Source: Natrialba asiatica DSM 12278
GTDB lineage: Archaea; Halobacteriota; Halobacteria; Halobacteriales; Natrialbaceae
Length of the DNA: 64,000 nucleotides
Assembly: GCF_000337555.1 (NCBI RefSeq)
Contig: NZ_AOIO01000041.1
Span: 1-64,000, forward strand
Direction of reading: 5' to 3'
Below, piece after piece: positions 8,624 through 17,760 of the stretch (position 1 is its first letter; each line of letters opens with the position of its first letter). Both the position numbers and the translations under genes were made by a program. The notes beneath the pieces were generated by a model. It had not been told where the DNA came from, did no database searches, and worked only from the letters and a program-made list of their open reading frames with translations.

Positions 8624-9007
8624 TTATCCAGATTCTTTGTTCTCTGCGAGTTCCTTTGCACGATGCAATCGCTTCTGAAGATCTTCCCGGGGTGAGGAAG
8701 CGTTATTGAGGTAGCGCTTGATGACCTGAACCTCATCCTCGTATCGGTTCTCCTTACGATAGACGATTGCGAGATGTTTGTAGTACCACGGCGCTGGATT
8801 ACCAGCATCCTCCTGTTCAGTTTGCTCAATACACCAGAGGAGCAACGATTCGGCTTCGTCGTGGCGCTGCTCTCGCTTTAGCTGTTTGATTGTATCGACT
8901 GTGTCTGTGTAGTGATTGAACGAATCGTCCGGGGAAGCCGTTGCTGAATCCTCCTTTGGGCTATCATCCACTTTGCTTCCGAGTGTACGCAGTAATCGGC
9001 TGAACAT
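8624..9007 (-). CDS. Small TPR-like hypothetical protein
   Basis: This 127-residue protein is convergent with the YhaN-like gene, its stop directly abutting that gene's stop. The helical pairs, including DEAESLLLWCIEQTE and PWYYKHLAIVYRKENRYEDE, look like one to two tetratricopeptide-type repeats. The N-terminal 30 residues are polar and probably unstructured. A scaffold role is possible, but nothing indicates a partner apart from position between the SbcCD-like and AddAB-like operons. Confidence 0.65.
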   Translation of the reverse strand: MFSRLLRTLGSKVDDSPKEDSATASPDDSFNHYTDTVDTIKQLKREQRHDEAESLLLWCIEQTEQEDAGNPAPWYYKHLAIVYRKENRYEDEVQVIKRYLNNASSPREDLQKRLHRAKELAENKESG

Positions 9008-9085
9008 GGTTTTTCGCGTTATATCTCCGTCATCGCATAGTCACGTACTGAAGATTTATCAAATGGGGGTGCAGACGACAGTACT

Positions 9086-11164
9086 ATGTCTGCAATTGGT
9101 CACACAATGTCGGAGCTTCCTGGTGAGCTTCATCTGTTCTCTCCAACCGGCCCCCCGATCGAGGAGCGAGTCGCGCCTATCTTCGTCGAGTGTCTGAGTG
9201 AACACGATGTCGGCGATATCCTCGTGTTGAAGCGGTTCCCGACCGGCATCGAGACGTTTACCGATATTCTGGCAACTCACGTCGATACCGTTGAACGACC
9301 AGAAGTGATGTCGCTCACGCGATTTGCTCGAACAATCCTCGAAGCAAGCCCACAGAACCCGACGCTCGTCTCGCAGCATGAGCGTGCTGCTGTTCTTGCG
9401 TCGGTGCTCTCCGAGTACGAATGGGCCGATTCGTTTCTGCAACAAGCGTCGGCCTTCGATGCCTTCGAAGACGACGTCGGACGCTTCACGCTCGCAGCAG
9501 CGTGGCAAAATCAGAACGTGGACCCGAACGATTCTTCGCTCACTGAATTATTTGACTTCACGGCTCACCTGCAGGAGGTTCTTGCGACGAACGGATATGC
9601 TGAACGTGCGAGCATTATCCCACGAGCTTTAGAGTACCTGGAGGCGGAGACCGCACGTCCGCCGATTCTCGATCAGTTCGATGTGATTCTGACAGTAGAG
9701 GTTGAGGAGTTTTCTGCCCTGGAACGCCGATTCTTGGCAGCCGCGTCGACGGACACTGATTTGGTGTGTGTCGGAGAACGACATGGGAGTATTCAGCGGG
9801 TCCGGAACGAACCCGGAGACATCACCGACCATCTTCGCATGGAAACCATCGATCACGATTCATCGCGCCCCATATCAGGACCTGCTCAGGTAGCAGCGTA
9901 TCTCACGACAGGCGAAGCGCCACAACTGGCAGCTACGGACGGTCTATTCGAGATAACCGAGGAAACGTTCGCCGATCAGGTGCAGACCGTCGCAGAAGAA
10001 ATCGAACGCCGTCGAACGACAGAGGGGTGGTCGTACGATGAATTCGCGGTCGTCCTCAAAGATTCGAGTTCACCTATCCAAGAGACCGTTCGTATCTTAC
10101 AGCAAGCAGGCATTCCGACGGCGTCCATCACCACGAGTGCGCTTTCTGATGACCCTGCCGCTCGGGAGCTGTATCATGTTGCTCGATCTCTTGAGTCGGG
10201 TGGAGATGACCAATCCCGAACTCTGCTTGAAGCGAGAGTTCCGGACTTCACAACGATTCTCGACGATGACGAGCTGGCGACTGAACCAGTTTCGAACGCA
10301 TTGACGACCTGGGTTCTTGACACGGATCTCAAGCAACGGGTAGCTGCGAACGAATCACGTCTGGAGGCTCGTATCCAGTTCCAGCACATCGGGCGTATTC
10401 TCGACCTCGCGAGGTTCGTTGAGGATTGTCCGCTACTGGACTCCTCGTGGGACGCGTTCTGTCAGGCACTGGAGCGAGCATTCCGATACTCTGCTCCTGA
10501 CTTCTACAGCGAGGTCGACGTGAAGGAGGGCGGGGTCCTTGTCGACTCTGCTCGTGTGGTCAAAAACGCTTCCTGGAAGGCGGTGTTCGTCCTGAACGTC
10601 GTTGAGGAAGAGTACCCTGCAGTCCCACGCTTTTCATCGCTCTTTCCGATTGCACAACTCAAATCACTCCCCGAATACCCTGCTGTTACGAGTCCGACTC
10701 GAGACGAAGTCCGTGAAACCTTCCCGACTGCAGATGACGACATCAACCACCCATTCTCGGCGTACTACACTGAACTGAGCCGACGGCTCCTCGCGGTTGG
10801 CGCCAATGCGGCGACGGATCAACTGTATTTCTGTACCTATACAGAGAACGCAGCAGATCCAGGAAAGTACAAACAGCCGTCCCGCTTCTTGCAACAGCTC
10901 CGGGACCAGTTTGAATTCGACTCAATCACCCACGAGGACGTCCATAGCCAGGGTCGTGCTGCAACGAGAGTACTCTCCAGCGTAGATCGTGCTCTTCAGG
11001 ACGTACGGACCGCACCCGTCACTGGCGGCGACGTCGACCTGAACGCGATTGAGACGCAGTTCGGCGCGATCCAGCAGCTGTTGGATGAGACAGATGACCC
11101 CGGACTTGAAGCCGCATTCGAAGCACATGTCGACTTCGCTGAAGGGAGGGTTCGCCGTGACTGA
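9086..11164 (+). CDS. AddB/UvrD-like inactive helicase subunit
   Basis: This 692-residue protein is the first gene of a tightly overlapping three-gene unit with a RecB-type nuclease and a UvrD-type helicase. No Walker A is visible at the N-terminus (SPTGPPIEERVAP takes its place). The C-terminal half keeps features of helicase domain 2: a KEGGVLVDSARVVKNASWK stretch and NVVEEEYPAVPRFS, as in AddB or RecC relatives that have lost ATPase activity. A TATA-like TTTATC lies about 27 bp before the ATG. The likely role is the recognition or scaffold subunit of an AddAB-like DNA end-resection complex. The relationship is inferred from context and partial motifs. Confidence 0.7.
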   Translation: MSAIGHTMSELPGELHLFSPTGPPIEERVAPIFVECLSEHDVGDILVLKRFPTGIETFTDILATHVDTVERPEVMSLTRFARTILEASPQNPTLVSQHERAAVLASVLSEYEWADSFLQQASAFDAFEDDVGRFTLAAAWQNQNVDPNDSSLTELFDFTAHLQEVLATNGYAERASIIPRALEYLEAETARPPILDQFDVILTVEVEEFSALERRFLAAASTDTDLVCVGERHGSIQRVRNEPGDITDHLRMETIDHDSSRPISGPAQVAAYLTTGEAPQLAATDGLFEITEETFADQVQTVAEEIERRRTTEGWSYDEFAVVLKDSSSPIQETVRILQQAGIPTASITTSALSDDPAARELYHVARSLESGGDDQSRTLLEARVPDFTTILDDDELATEPVSNALTTWVLDTDLKQRVAANESRLEARIQFQHIGRILDLARFVEDCPLLDSSWDAFCQALERAFRYSAPDFYSEVDVKEGGVLVDSARVVKNASWKAVFVLNVVEEEYPAVPRFSSLFPIAQLKSLPEYPAVTSPTRDEVRETFPTADDDINHPFSAYYTELSRRLLAVGANAATDQLYFCTYTENAADPGKYKQPSRFLQQLRDQFEFDSITHEDVHSQGRAATRVLSSVDRALQDVRTAPVTGGDVDLNAIETQFGAIQQLLDETDDPGLEAAFEAHVDFAEGRVRRD

Positions 11165-12071
11165 TTCCGACTCATCGCGACCGTTGTCTCCTTCCCGACT
11201 GGGAACGTACACTCGGTGTTCGCGTCAGTACGAATACAAGCACAACCTCTCTGTCGAAAATCCCAATCAAACGCGCCGATATTTAGACCGTGGGCTGGCG
11301 CTGCACGGCACCATTGAGTATGTCTGTGAGACCGTAACTGGAGAGTCGGATGAAGAGATTCGTACTCTCGCGCTCGATGCCTTCGCCGACGAGTGGGACT
11401 CTCGCATGAGTCGCACTGAGTACGCCACTGCTGCTCACTACGAGTATGATAAACAACTCGCCCGTGCAGCGATTGAGGCCTACTTCTCGACCGGTCCAGG
11501 ACTTGATCACGTTCGTGGATCCATTCTCACGGAAGTCGAACTCGAATGTGAACGAGATGGTATTTTCCTCCACGGATACGCTGATAATGTCGTCCGTACG
11601 GACGACGGCCTCCAGATTATCGACTACAAGCCATCCGTCAGGTATGAGCTCTCGACGAGCGACCGCGCAAAGGAGAAGCTCCGCGAGCACCTTGCCGGCG
11701 AGGACTATCACCCTCGTATCGTTAAGAGCGCAATTCAGGTGGCGACCTACATCGAGGGGATTCAGAATACATCCGTCTACGAGCCGGGGATGGAGGTCGT
11801 CTTCACGTACTATGGGCTACTCGCAAACACGGATCTCGAAAAGAGTACTGCCGGCGTCCGACCCCGTGTCTCGGGCTATGGTCGCGATGTCGAGGAAACC
11901 TACTATAGCGAAGAAGAAACGATCTGGGGGCTGATTCAGCGGGCACACGACGGGATACGTGAGAACAACTTCGAACCCATTCAGTGGGACGCCATCCGCG
12001 AGAACGCCTGTGACCGATGTGATTATCGATCTATGTGTACCGATGCACTCGCAGAGGAGGTGCAGTTCTGA
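11157..12071 (+). CDS. PD-(D/E)XK (RecB/Cas4-like) nuclease
   Basis: This is a 304-residue nuclease starting at GTG 11157, which overlaps the previous stop by 8 bp. The N-terminus has LSPSRLGTYTRCSRQYEYKH, a typical PDDEXK_1 opening with the first cysteine of an iron-sulfur or zinc cluster. The catalytic core is LHGYADNVVRTDDGLQIIDYK (D and D-Y-K). The C-terminal ENACDRCDYRSMC supplies three more cysteines. The layout is that of Cas4 and the AddB nuclease domain. It probably acts with its neighbours as a separately encoded nuclease module. Longer upstream frames lack homology, so the GTG start is preferred. Confidence 0.85.
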   Translation: MTDSDSSRPLSPSRLGTYTRCSRQYEYKHNLSVENPNQTRRYLDRGLALHGTIEYVCETVTGESDEEIRTLALDAFADEWDSRMSRTEYATAAHYEYDKQLARAAIEAYFSTGPGLDHVRGSILTEVELECERDGIFLHGYADNVVRTDDGLQIIDYKPSVRYELSTSDRAKEKLREHLAGEDYHPRIVKSAIQVATYIEGIQNTSVYEPGMEVVFTYYGLLANTDLEKSTAGVRPRVSGYGRDVEETYYSEEETIWGLIQRAHDGIRENNFEPIQWDAIRENACDRCDYRSMCTDALAEEVQF

Positions 12072-15000
12072 TGTCACCACCCTCCGAAGACGAACCCGTC
12101 GAAGAGCCGTCACCGCGGATTCCCCAACAGCGCATCATCGAGTCTGGTGAGTATCCGATGCGAGTGTTGGCCGGAGCCGGGACCGGTAAGACGTTCACGA
12201 TGGTTCGAAAGGTCGAGCACCTGATCGACGAACACGATGTCTCACCGGATCGAATCCTCGCATTGACGTTCACGAACAAGGCTGCAGACTCGATGCGAGA
12301 GAAGCTGAACGAGAAGCTTGGCGCACCGGGATACGACGTAAACGCGTATACCTATCACTCCATCTGCCACGATATCCTTCGAGAGTATGCGTATCACGCT
12401 GAAATCGATCCGCAATTCGATGTCGTGAATAACGCTGATCGAACCGCCCTCATTCACGAAGCGCTTGATGAAATCACCTATCGATTCACCAGTCCTGAAG
12501 TCTATGGCCCCGATTCGCATGCCGATGGGGCGGCAGGCAGCCTGCTCAAATTCATCTCCACGATGAAGAGCAAAGGGATCTCCCCGAGTACCATCGAGAC
12601 ATTCCTTGGTGACGCTGACCGCCTCCTAGAACTAGAGGCACTCGTCGACCGAATTGTCGACCGGGCGAACGAGACGGTGCGGGTCAGCTGGCGGGCTCCG
12701 TCTGCAGACCGCCTCGAGGAGATGCGTGACGGAATCGCTGACCTTCAGCAATCGATAGCAAACGAACGATCCGCGCTCGGTCAGGCTGGGGTTGAACGGT
12801 CGGTCGCGACATATCTGCGCGGCATGGAGGAAACCTGTACTTCACTCGCTGAGCTATTAGAAACGGAGGAGGCGTCGATCATCGATGGTGAGCACAAGCC
12901 CGCGTTCCGTTTACCGGCCTATCTGTTCGGGACGTATTCCAGTCCACCGAGCGGTATCCCCGATTCGATCTCCGTCACGCTCACCGGGAAACTTCGGTCG
13001 TTCGTCGAGGAATGCCAAGAAGCAGCCGATCTGGTAGCCGGCTATACGGCGTACGAGCAACGCCTACACGAGGCATCGTTGGTCGACTTTGCCGACTTGA
13101 TCGGTGCGACACTCGAGCTCCTTGAGGACCCAGACATCCGTGCCGAGATTGCGGGACAGTATGATTACGTGTTCTGTGACGAATTCCAGGATACGGATGC
13201 TGTCCAATTCGAGCTCGTCGACCAGCTCGCCGACGATGACCAACTGTTCGTGGTCGGTGATGATGACCAGGCGGTTTACGAATGGCGTGGGGCGGCAGTT
13301 GAGAATATCGGGCGCCGACTCGAGGAAAGATACGAGACACTGGTTTCAGAAACACTTGAGGAGAACTTCCGCTCCAAGCAACCGATTCTGGATGTCGCGA
13401 ACAACGTCATCGCACAGCTAGAGGCCCGGGGGAGCGAGAAGGAACTCACCGCGGTCGGTGACGCTGCGGATGCGAGCGATGGCATTGCGACGATAACGGC
13501 AGCTGAGGACGATGAAGAGCAAGCTGAACAGATTGCGACTGCAATCGGCCACCTCCTTACAGGGTCACTCGATGACGTCGATGAAACGTACGACGCAGGC
13601 GACATCGCACTTCTCGTACGGAAAAATCGTCATGCAAAGCCGATTGTACGGGCGCTTGAAGAGCGCGGCATCCCGTATCAACTCGCTGGTGGACTCGCAG
13701 CTGATTCGGTTGGTGTTGAGACCGTCCTCGCGTATCTCAAAGCACTCGCAAATCCAGCGGACGAGGTCAGTCTGAATCGTGTGTTGACGATGCGCTATCG
13801 CCTTCACGACGCTGATCTCATATCACTCAACACTGCCTCTGATTCGTTATCGGAGGCATTGCAGTCGCTTCCGCTCGACCAGTTTCGTGAACCGGAACGT
13901 GTTCAACGAGCCCGCGAAGATTTCCAGGCGCTGCGTGCCAAGCGAGAGATCTACTCTGTAGCTCGTCTGTTCCGCGAGTTGAAAGAACAAACAAATATCG
14001 ACTGGTACCTGTCGCCACAAGAACGACGAGACCTACGAACACTGGAGTCACTTATCGACTCCTTCGGAGAGGGAGCGCTCCAGCCAGCATTAGACGAGTC
14101 GTTCCTCGATCTGCTCTCCCTCATGGAGTCACTCGACGATAGTATCGCTGGCGTGCAAGACCAAGCTGAAGCGGTGAATGACGCGGTCAATATCATGACC
14201 GTACACAAGAGCAAGGGACTAGAATTCCCGGTCGTCTTTCTTCCGAACCTTTCTGCTGACCAGTGGGAACCAGGCACGCGCTCGTACGATACACTCGGTC
14301 ACACGCTCGAAGAGACGGCTGCTACCCCTCTCGACCAGGACTTCGAAAAGCGCGACGAGTATGAAGCGCGCCGCATTTTCCACGTCGCCATGACGCGTGC
14401 GGAAGAGCAACTCGTACTCGTTGGTCGGCACGCCGACGACGGCGGAGTTGATGACGGTGATCTCTCGCTATCGTTCATCGACTCCTGGCTCCCCGAGCAA
14501 ATCCCTTGGCGAGCCACCGGTGCGTCCTTCCCTATCTGGCAAGAGGTCACCACTGGACTTCCACCGGAGGCTACAGATTGGACGGATGAGGTTGCTCCGA
14601 CCGATGGCGGCCTGGATCCGACTATCTCTGTGAACGGCGAACCCTTATCCCAGTCAGCGGCGCGGGATCGCGTCCTTGAACTTGCTCGTGGTTTGCTGAA
14701 CGGGGACCTCGACTCTGTCTCACCTGCAACGGCTGGATTTGCCGTTGAAGCACTGTCGACGGATGGTGGCCCCGCGTTGAGTCACCGGCACAGCTATACT
14801 TCGCTCGAGAAGTACAGCCAGTGTTCCCGGCGACACTATCTCGATTATCTTGTTCGTGCGTTCGAGGACCCCCAGCGAGGTGCCACCGGTTCCGACACCG
14901 TGTCGATTCGGGACATGGGTATCCTCTTCCACGATACTGCTGAGATAGCTGCGAAACGGAGCCTAATGTCACCCGAGGAGTGGAACAATGTCTGTGAGGA

Positions 15001-15499
15001 ACTCGGCCGCCAGGAGAGTTACTCGGCTGATATCGTTGATCAGGCCAAGGATTGCGTCGATCGGTACTTCAGCACTGAGGCGAGTTCGTGGGAGATCCTC
15101 GATGCAGAACGGTCGTTCACGCTCGACATTGATGGTCATACGATTACGGGGAAAATTGACGTTGTCTGTCGCAACTCGGCTGGTAATCTCGTCGTCCTCG
15201 ATTACAAGGCGACCACGGTGAAGCGCTCACTCGATGACAACCTCCAGTTACCGATCTACCTGCTCGCATGTCAACAGCTCTTCGACGAACGAATCGATGA
15301 AGCCGGCTATGTCTATGTCGGTTCAGTTGGCCCCGACATGAGTACTCGTTCGTTTTCGAGAGATGAGTTAGATCAGTGTCGGGAAGACCTCCTCACACGG
15401 TTACAAGAGGCTGAAGACTCGACCTTTGATAACTATACTGCAGGTGATCACTGCAAATGGTGTCCCCATCGCAGCCTGTCCTGCAGCCAAATTCGCTAA
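12071..15499 (+). CDS. AddA-like UvrD helicase with C-terminal nuclease
   Basis: This is a 1142-residue SF1A helicase fused to a PD-(D/E)XK nuclease. Motif I is AGAGTGKTFT near residue 33, motif Ia is LALTFTNKAA, motif II is FCDEFQDTD, motif III is VGDDDQAVYEWRGA, and motif VI includes HVAMTRAEEQL. The C-terminal domain has SYTSLEKYSQCSRRHYLDYL, the core GKIDVVCRN...LVVLDYKAT, and a cysteine cluster ending in CKWCPHRSLSC. The ATG overlaps the TGA of the nuclease gene (TGATG). This is the AddA/RecB domain order. Together the three genes encode an AddAB-like end-processing complex on an accessory replicon, useful for plasmid maintenance, for defence, or both. Confidence 0.9.
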   Translation: MSPPSEDEPVEEPSPRIPQQRIIESGEYPMRVLAGAGTGKTFTMVRKVEHLIDEHDVSPDRILALTFTNKAADSMREKLNEKLGAPGYDVNAYTYHSICHDILREYAYHAEIDPQFDVVNNADRTALIHEALDEITYRFTSPEVYGPDSHADGAAGSLLKFISTMKSKGISPSTIETFLGDADRLLELEALVDRIVDRANETVRVSWRAPSADRLEEMRDGIADLQQSIANERSALGQAGVERSVATYLRGMEETCTSLAELLETEEASIIDGEHKPAFRLPAYLFGTYSSPPSGIPDSISVTLTGKLRSFVEECQEAADLVAGYTAYEQRLHEASLVDFADLIGATLELLEDPDIRAEIAGQYDYVFCDEFQDTDAVQFELVDQLADDDQLFVVGDDDQAVYEWRGAAVENIGRRLEERYETLVSETLEENFRSKQPILDVANNVIAQLEARGSEKELTAVGDAADASDGIATITAAEDDEEQAEQIATAIGHLLTGSLDDVDETYDAGDIALLVRKNRHAKPIVRALEERGIPYQLAGGLAADSVGVETVLAYLKALANPADEVSLNRVLTMRYRLHDADLISLNTASDSLSEALQSLPLDQFREPERVQRAREDFQALRAKREIYSVARLFRELKEQTNIDWYLSPQERRDLRTLESLIDSFGEGALQPALDESFLDLLSLMESLDDSIAGVQDQAEAVNDAVNIMTVHKSKGLEFPVVFLPNLSADQWEPGTRSYDTLGHTLEETAATPLDQDFEKRDEYEARRIFHVAMTRAEEQLVLVGRHADDGGVDDGDLSLSFIDSWLPEQIPWRATGASFPIWQEVTTGLPPEATDWTDEVAPTDGGLDPTISVNGEPLSQSAARDRVLELARGLLNGDLDSVSPATAGFAVEALSTDGGPALSHRHSYTSLEKYSQCSRRHYLDYLVRAFEDPQRGATGSDTVSIRDMGILFHDTAEIAAKRSLMSPEEWNNVCEELGRQESYSADIVDQAKDCVDRYFSTEASSWEILDAERSFTLDIDGHTITGKIDVVCRNSAGNLVVLDYKATTVKRSLDDNLQLPIYLLACQQLFDERIDEAGYVYVGSVGPDMSTRSFSRDELDQCREDLLTRLQEAEDSTFDNYTAGDHCKWCPHRSLSCSQIR

Positions 15500-15564
15500 A
15501 CTCTCGCAAACTCTTCTACTCTCCTGCCTGTCGATTGCTGTTGTTGCCGATGTCCAACCGAACC

Positions 15565-15596
15565 AATCTTAATATTAGAATTAAACTTAGGATTAA
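15565..15596. repeat. AT-rich palindromic motif, copy 3
   Basis: AATCTTAATATTAGAATTAA (15565-15584) is followed by a second half-site CTTAGGATTAA, downstream of the AddA-like gene. Confidence 0.75.
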
Positions 15597-15660
15597 TGCG
15601 TCTCCTATAGCTTGGAGTATTTGATAGCGATTTGTTTATTGTATCTGGAACGTAATATCT

Positions 15661-16089
15661 CTGGATGTCTGCTCAGAGTGGTTCGTCCTCAATTGGTCGA
15701 CCCGACATGGAGAGAAGTCCGTATTCGAGGCTCTTACTGAAGCAATTGCTTCGCTGGAAAGCGTCGATCAAGCACTGTTAGACGACTATCGAGTAATCTG
15801 GGAGACGGTGGACTGAAACTACGACTCGACTTCATACGCTATCACTGGCTTTGGAACGAGCGTTGGCGAAACAACCCTGAAAATTAGGGGTGGGCGTGGT
15901 GGTGAGTACGAGATTTTCCCCAAACCGAGCTTTGCCCCTTGGATCGTCTACACTCACCCTCAGGCTGGATGGGAAGAGGAACTCACAAAGCTCGCTATCC
16001 TTTCCCCGGATTTCGAGTACATTGAGAAGAATGGCTGGCGAGGCTTCCTCTCGAATGCATTCGAGATATTGGAGGAAGTGCGTCCATAG
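15661..16089 (+). pseudogene. Degraded unknown gene with in-frame stop
   Basis: One frame reads coherently on both sides of a TGA at 15814-15816. Before it is FEALTEAIASLESVDQALL and after it is EYEIFPKPSFAPWIVYTHPQ, ending in TAG at 16087-16089. No ATG or GTG start is present in the frame before the TGA. The simplest reading is a gene with a nonsense mutation and a lost start. Readthrough is possible but there is no evidence for it. The family is unknown. AT-rich palindromic motifs bracket the stretch. Confidence 0.45.
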
Positions 16090-16095
16090 ATGGAA

Positions 16096-16114
16096 CTTAA
16101 TCTTAAGGATAAGG
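16096..16114. repeat. AT-rich palindromic motif, copy 4
   Basis: CTTAATCTTAAGGATAAGG sits between the decayed gene and the 3' end of the 269-residue gene. It is a weaker copy with a CTTAATCTTAAG core. Confidence 0.5.
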
Positions 16115-16122
16115 TTATTCTT

Positions 16123-16932
16123 CTACTGTTGTTCCCAGCTCGGTCTGGGAGATCCTGGAAGCTCGTCCGTTGCTCCGAGTAGTTCATCCACAGTTGTCCA
16201 GGGATAACACCGCCCGTGGAGTTCGAAGAGGCGAAAGTCGTTCAAGTGAACCCAGCTGTACGAGGGAACGTCGATCTGCTGATCCTCGAGCTTGCTAATC
16301 ACGTCGTCGACCGTGATGTCGATACCAGCGTGTTCTGCCCGGTCGACGAGCGCCTCGAGTTCTGCAGCTTTCGTCTCCTCGTCGACGTCCGTAGCAGCCA
16401 TAATCTGTGCCCCAGCAGCGAGAACGTCGCGTTCAGTTGCGAAATTTCCCTCCATTTCCCAGTGGTACGCGCGGGGGAAGGCGTACGCCTTCTCGAAGTA
16501 CTCGGTTTCACCAAGTTTGCCGAGTTCGTTGACTTCGCCACCTGCATCCTGTTCGAAGACGGCAGCGACGTAGTCACTAAGTGTTGCTGTGATATGGAAT
16601 TTCACGCGAAATTCGGGGAGACGTGGGATGTCGATGTCGGTGAGGTCGCCGATGAGAAATGCGTACGTTCCATAGCGGCGGTTCAATCGATCGCTGACCG
16701 CCCGTACGCGTCGGAGATACGAATCACGATAGCTTCCAAGGACGAGATAGGCAGTCTGGTCGCGGTCGTAGATTGCCGGCGTCTCACTGTTTGCCCATGA
16801 CAGAATTTGGGTCGCTTCGGTGGACCCGACGTCAAGGCCGCGTAACGCCCGCTGCACGGCCGCCATAATTTTGCCTGCGTTCGGCGGAACGGACGGACTA
16901 CTCATACCGTTAGACACAATTGGTTGGGTCAT
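16123..16932 (-). CDS. Conserved hypothetical protein, divergent from HTH gene
   Basis: This 269-residue soluble acidic protein has no membrane span. A central segment (RYGTYAFLIGDLTDIDIPRL, then EFRVKFHITATLSDYVAAVF) looks like alternating strands and helices, and the C-terminus is rich in aromatics (SYSWVHLNDFRLFELHG). It is transcribed divergently from a winged-helix regulator with a shared, operator-like intergenic region. Similar pairs occur on haloarchaeal plasmids in my general knowledge, but I cannot name the family. The start could also be the Met at residue 10. The function is unknown. Confidence 0.75.
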   Translation of the reverse strand: MTQPIVSNGMSSPSVPPNAGKIMAAVQRALRGLDVGSTEATQILSWANSETPAIYDRDQTAYLVLGSYRDSYLRRVRAVSDRLNRRYGTYAFLIGDLTDIDIPRLPEFRVKFHITATLSDYVAAVFEQDAGGEVNELGKLGETEYFEKAYAFPRAYHWEMEGNFATERDVLAAGAQIMAATDVDEETKAAELEALVDRAEHAGIDITVDDVISKLEDQQIDVPSYSWVHLNDFRLFELHGRCYPWTTVDELLGATDELPGSPRPSWEQQ

Positions 16933-16990
16933 AGGCGTTTCTAATTGACTCAGTCAAACAACGACTTTATTGACCTAGTTGACCCAAACC
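16922..16990. promoter_or_regulatory. Operator-like repeats between divergent genes
   Basis: TTGACTCAGTCAA (16945-16957) is an exact inverted repeat around its centre, followed by related TTGAC/GTTGAC elements at 16970-16983. GGTTGGGTC (16922-16930) mirrors GACCCAAACC (16981-16990). Their placement between the divergent starts suggests binding by the winged-helix protein encoded at 17021. Confidence 0.55.
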
Positions 16991-17020
16991 ATTATGCAGT
17001 CGAGAAGGCTAGGTTGAGAT

Positions 17021-17497
17021 ATGAGCGATACGGCTCCGGAGGGATTCGAGGATCCATTTGCAGAGCAGCGACGAATACGTGAGCTGCTCTCGCAGGAGAC
17101 TCGGCACCTCATCATCCAGTTAATCCTCGGCCATCCAGCTCACCTCGTGTCGCTGGCCGAACTTGACTACATGATCCCGAAGAACGAGGCTGCTATCCTC
17201 GATCAACTTGAGCGGCTTCGAAAGGCGGATATCCTTGACGTCTACGTTCATGAACCGAATGCGTCGACGCGGAATCTCCCCTCAAAATTCTGGGGACCAA
17301 CTGAACGCGGTGTCGAGATTCTCTACGAACACAACTTCCTCCGGGGCGTCCCGATAGCACGCGCAGTCTATGAGGAGACGAAAAAGTCTGAGCGGGTGAT
17401 GCGTCACGAAGGCGCTCCGCGACCAGATCTCCCTCAGGGCGTCACTGACGCCCTCGAGTTTGATGAGCCCGAGTCCGAGACACCTAACGCTCGATAA
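17021..17497 (+). CDS. Winged-helix transcriptional regulator
   Basis: This is a 158-residue protein. Residues 20-75 (RHLIIQLILGHPAHLVSLAEL, then AILDQLERLRKADILDVYVH) have the helix-turn-helix plus wing pattern of ArsR-like or MarR-like archaeal regulators. The following part (FWGPTERGVEILYEHNFLRG) is a usual wing and dimer helix. The gene is divergent from the 269-residue gene, with inverted TTGAC repeats in between, so it likely controls that gene and itself. The signal it senses is unknown. A disordered acidic tail closes the protein. Confidence 0.8.
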   Translation: MSDTAPEGFEDPFAEQRRIRELLSQETRHLIIQLILGHPAHLVSLAELDYMIPKNEAAILDQLERLRKADILDVYVHEPNASTRNLPSKFWGPTERGVEILYEHNFLRGVPIARAVYEETKKSERVMRHEGAPRPDLPQGVTDALEFDEPESETPNAR

Positions 17498-17640
17498 CGG
17501 GTGACCGAGATAGGACAGGCCAATTCGATCGACTATTGGTCGGACTACTGGCACCCATATCCAACGAATTTTCGGAAAGCATTTTCTCTCCGACCGAACT
17601 TCTCCTATTCATCTTGGCGCTGAACCTCGGTTGATATGGT

Positions 17641-17669
17641 ATAATCTTATTCTTAAGATTAAGAATTAG
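17641..17669. repeat. AT-rich palindromic motif, copy 5
   Basis: AATCTTATTCTTAAGATTAA (17643-17662) is followed by GAATTAG in the gap before the phage-head-like gene. It contains the perfect palindrome AATCTTAAGATT-type halves with a 4 bp insertion. Confidence 0.7.
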
Positions 17670-17760
17670 GGTTGATGTCTGAATTGGCTCTATGAGAAAG
17701 CGAGTGTAACACCCCTCCAATCGTGTGAATTATTTTGTAGTAACAAATATCAATCCTACT

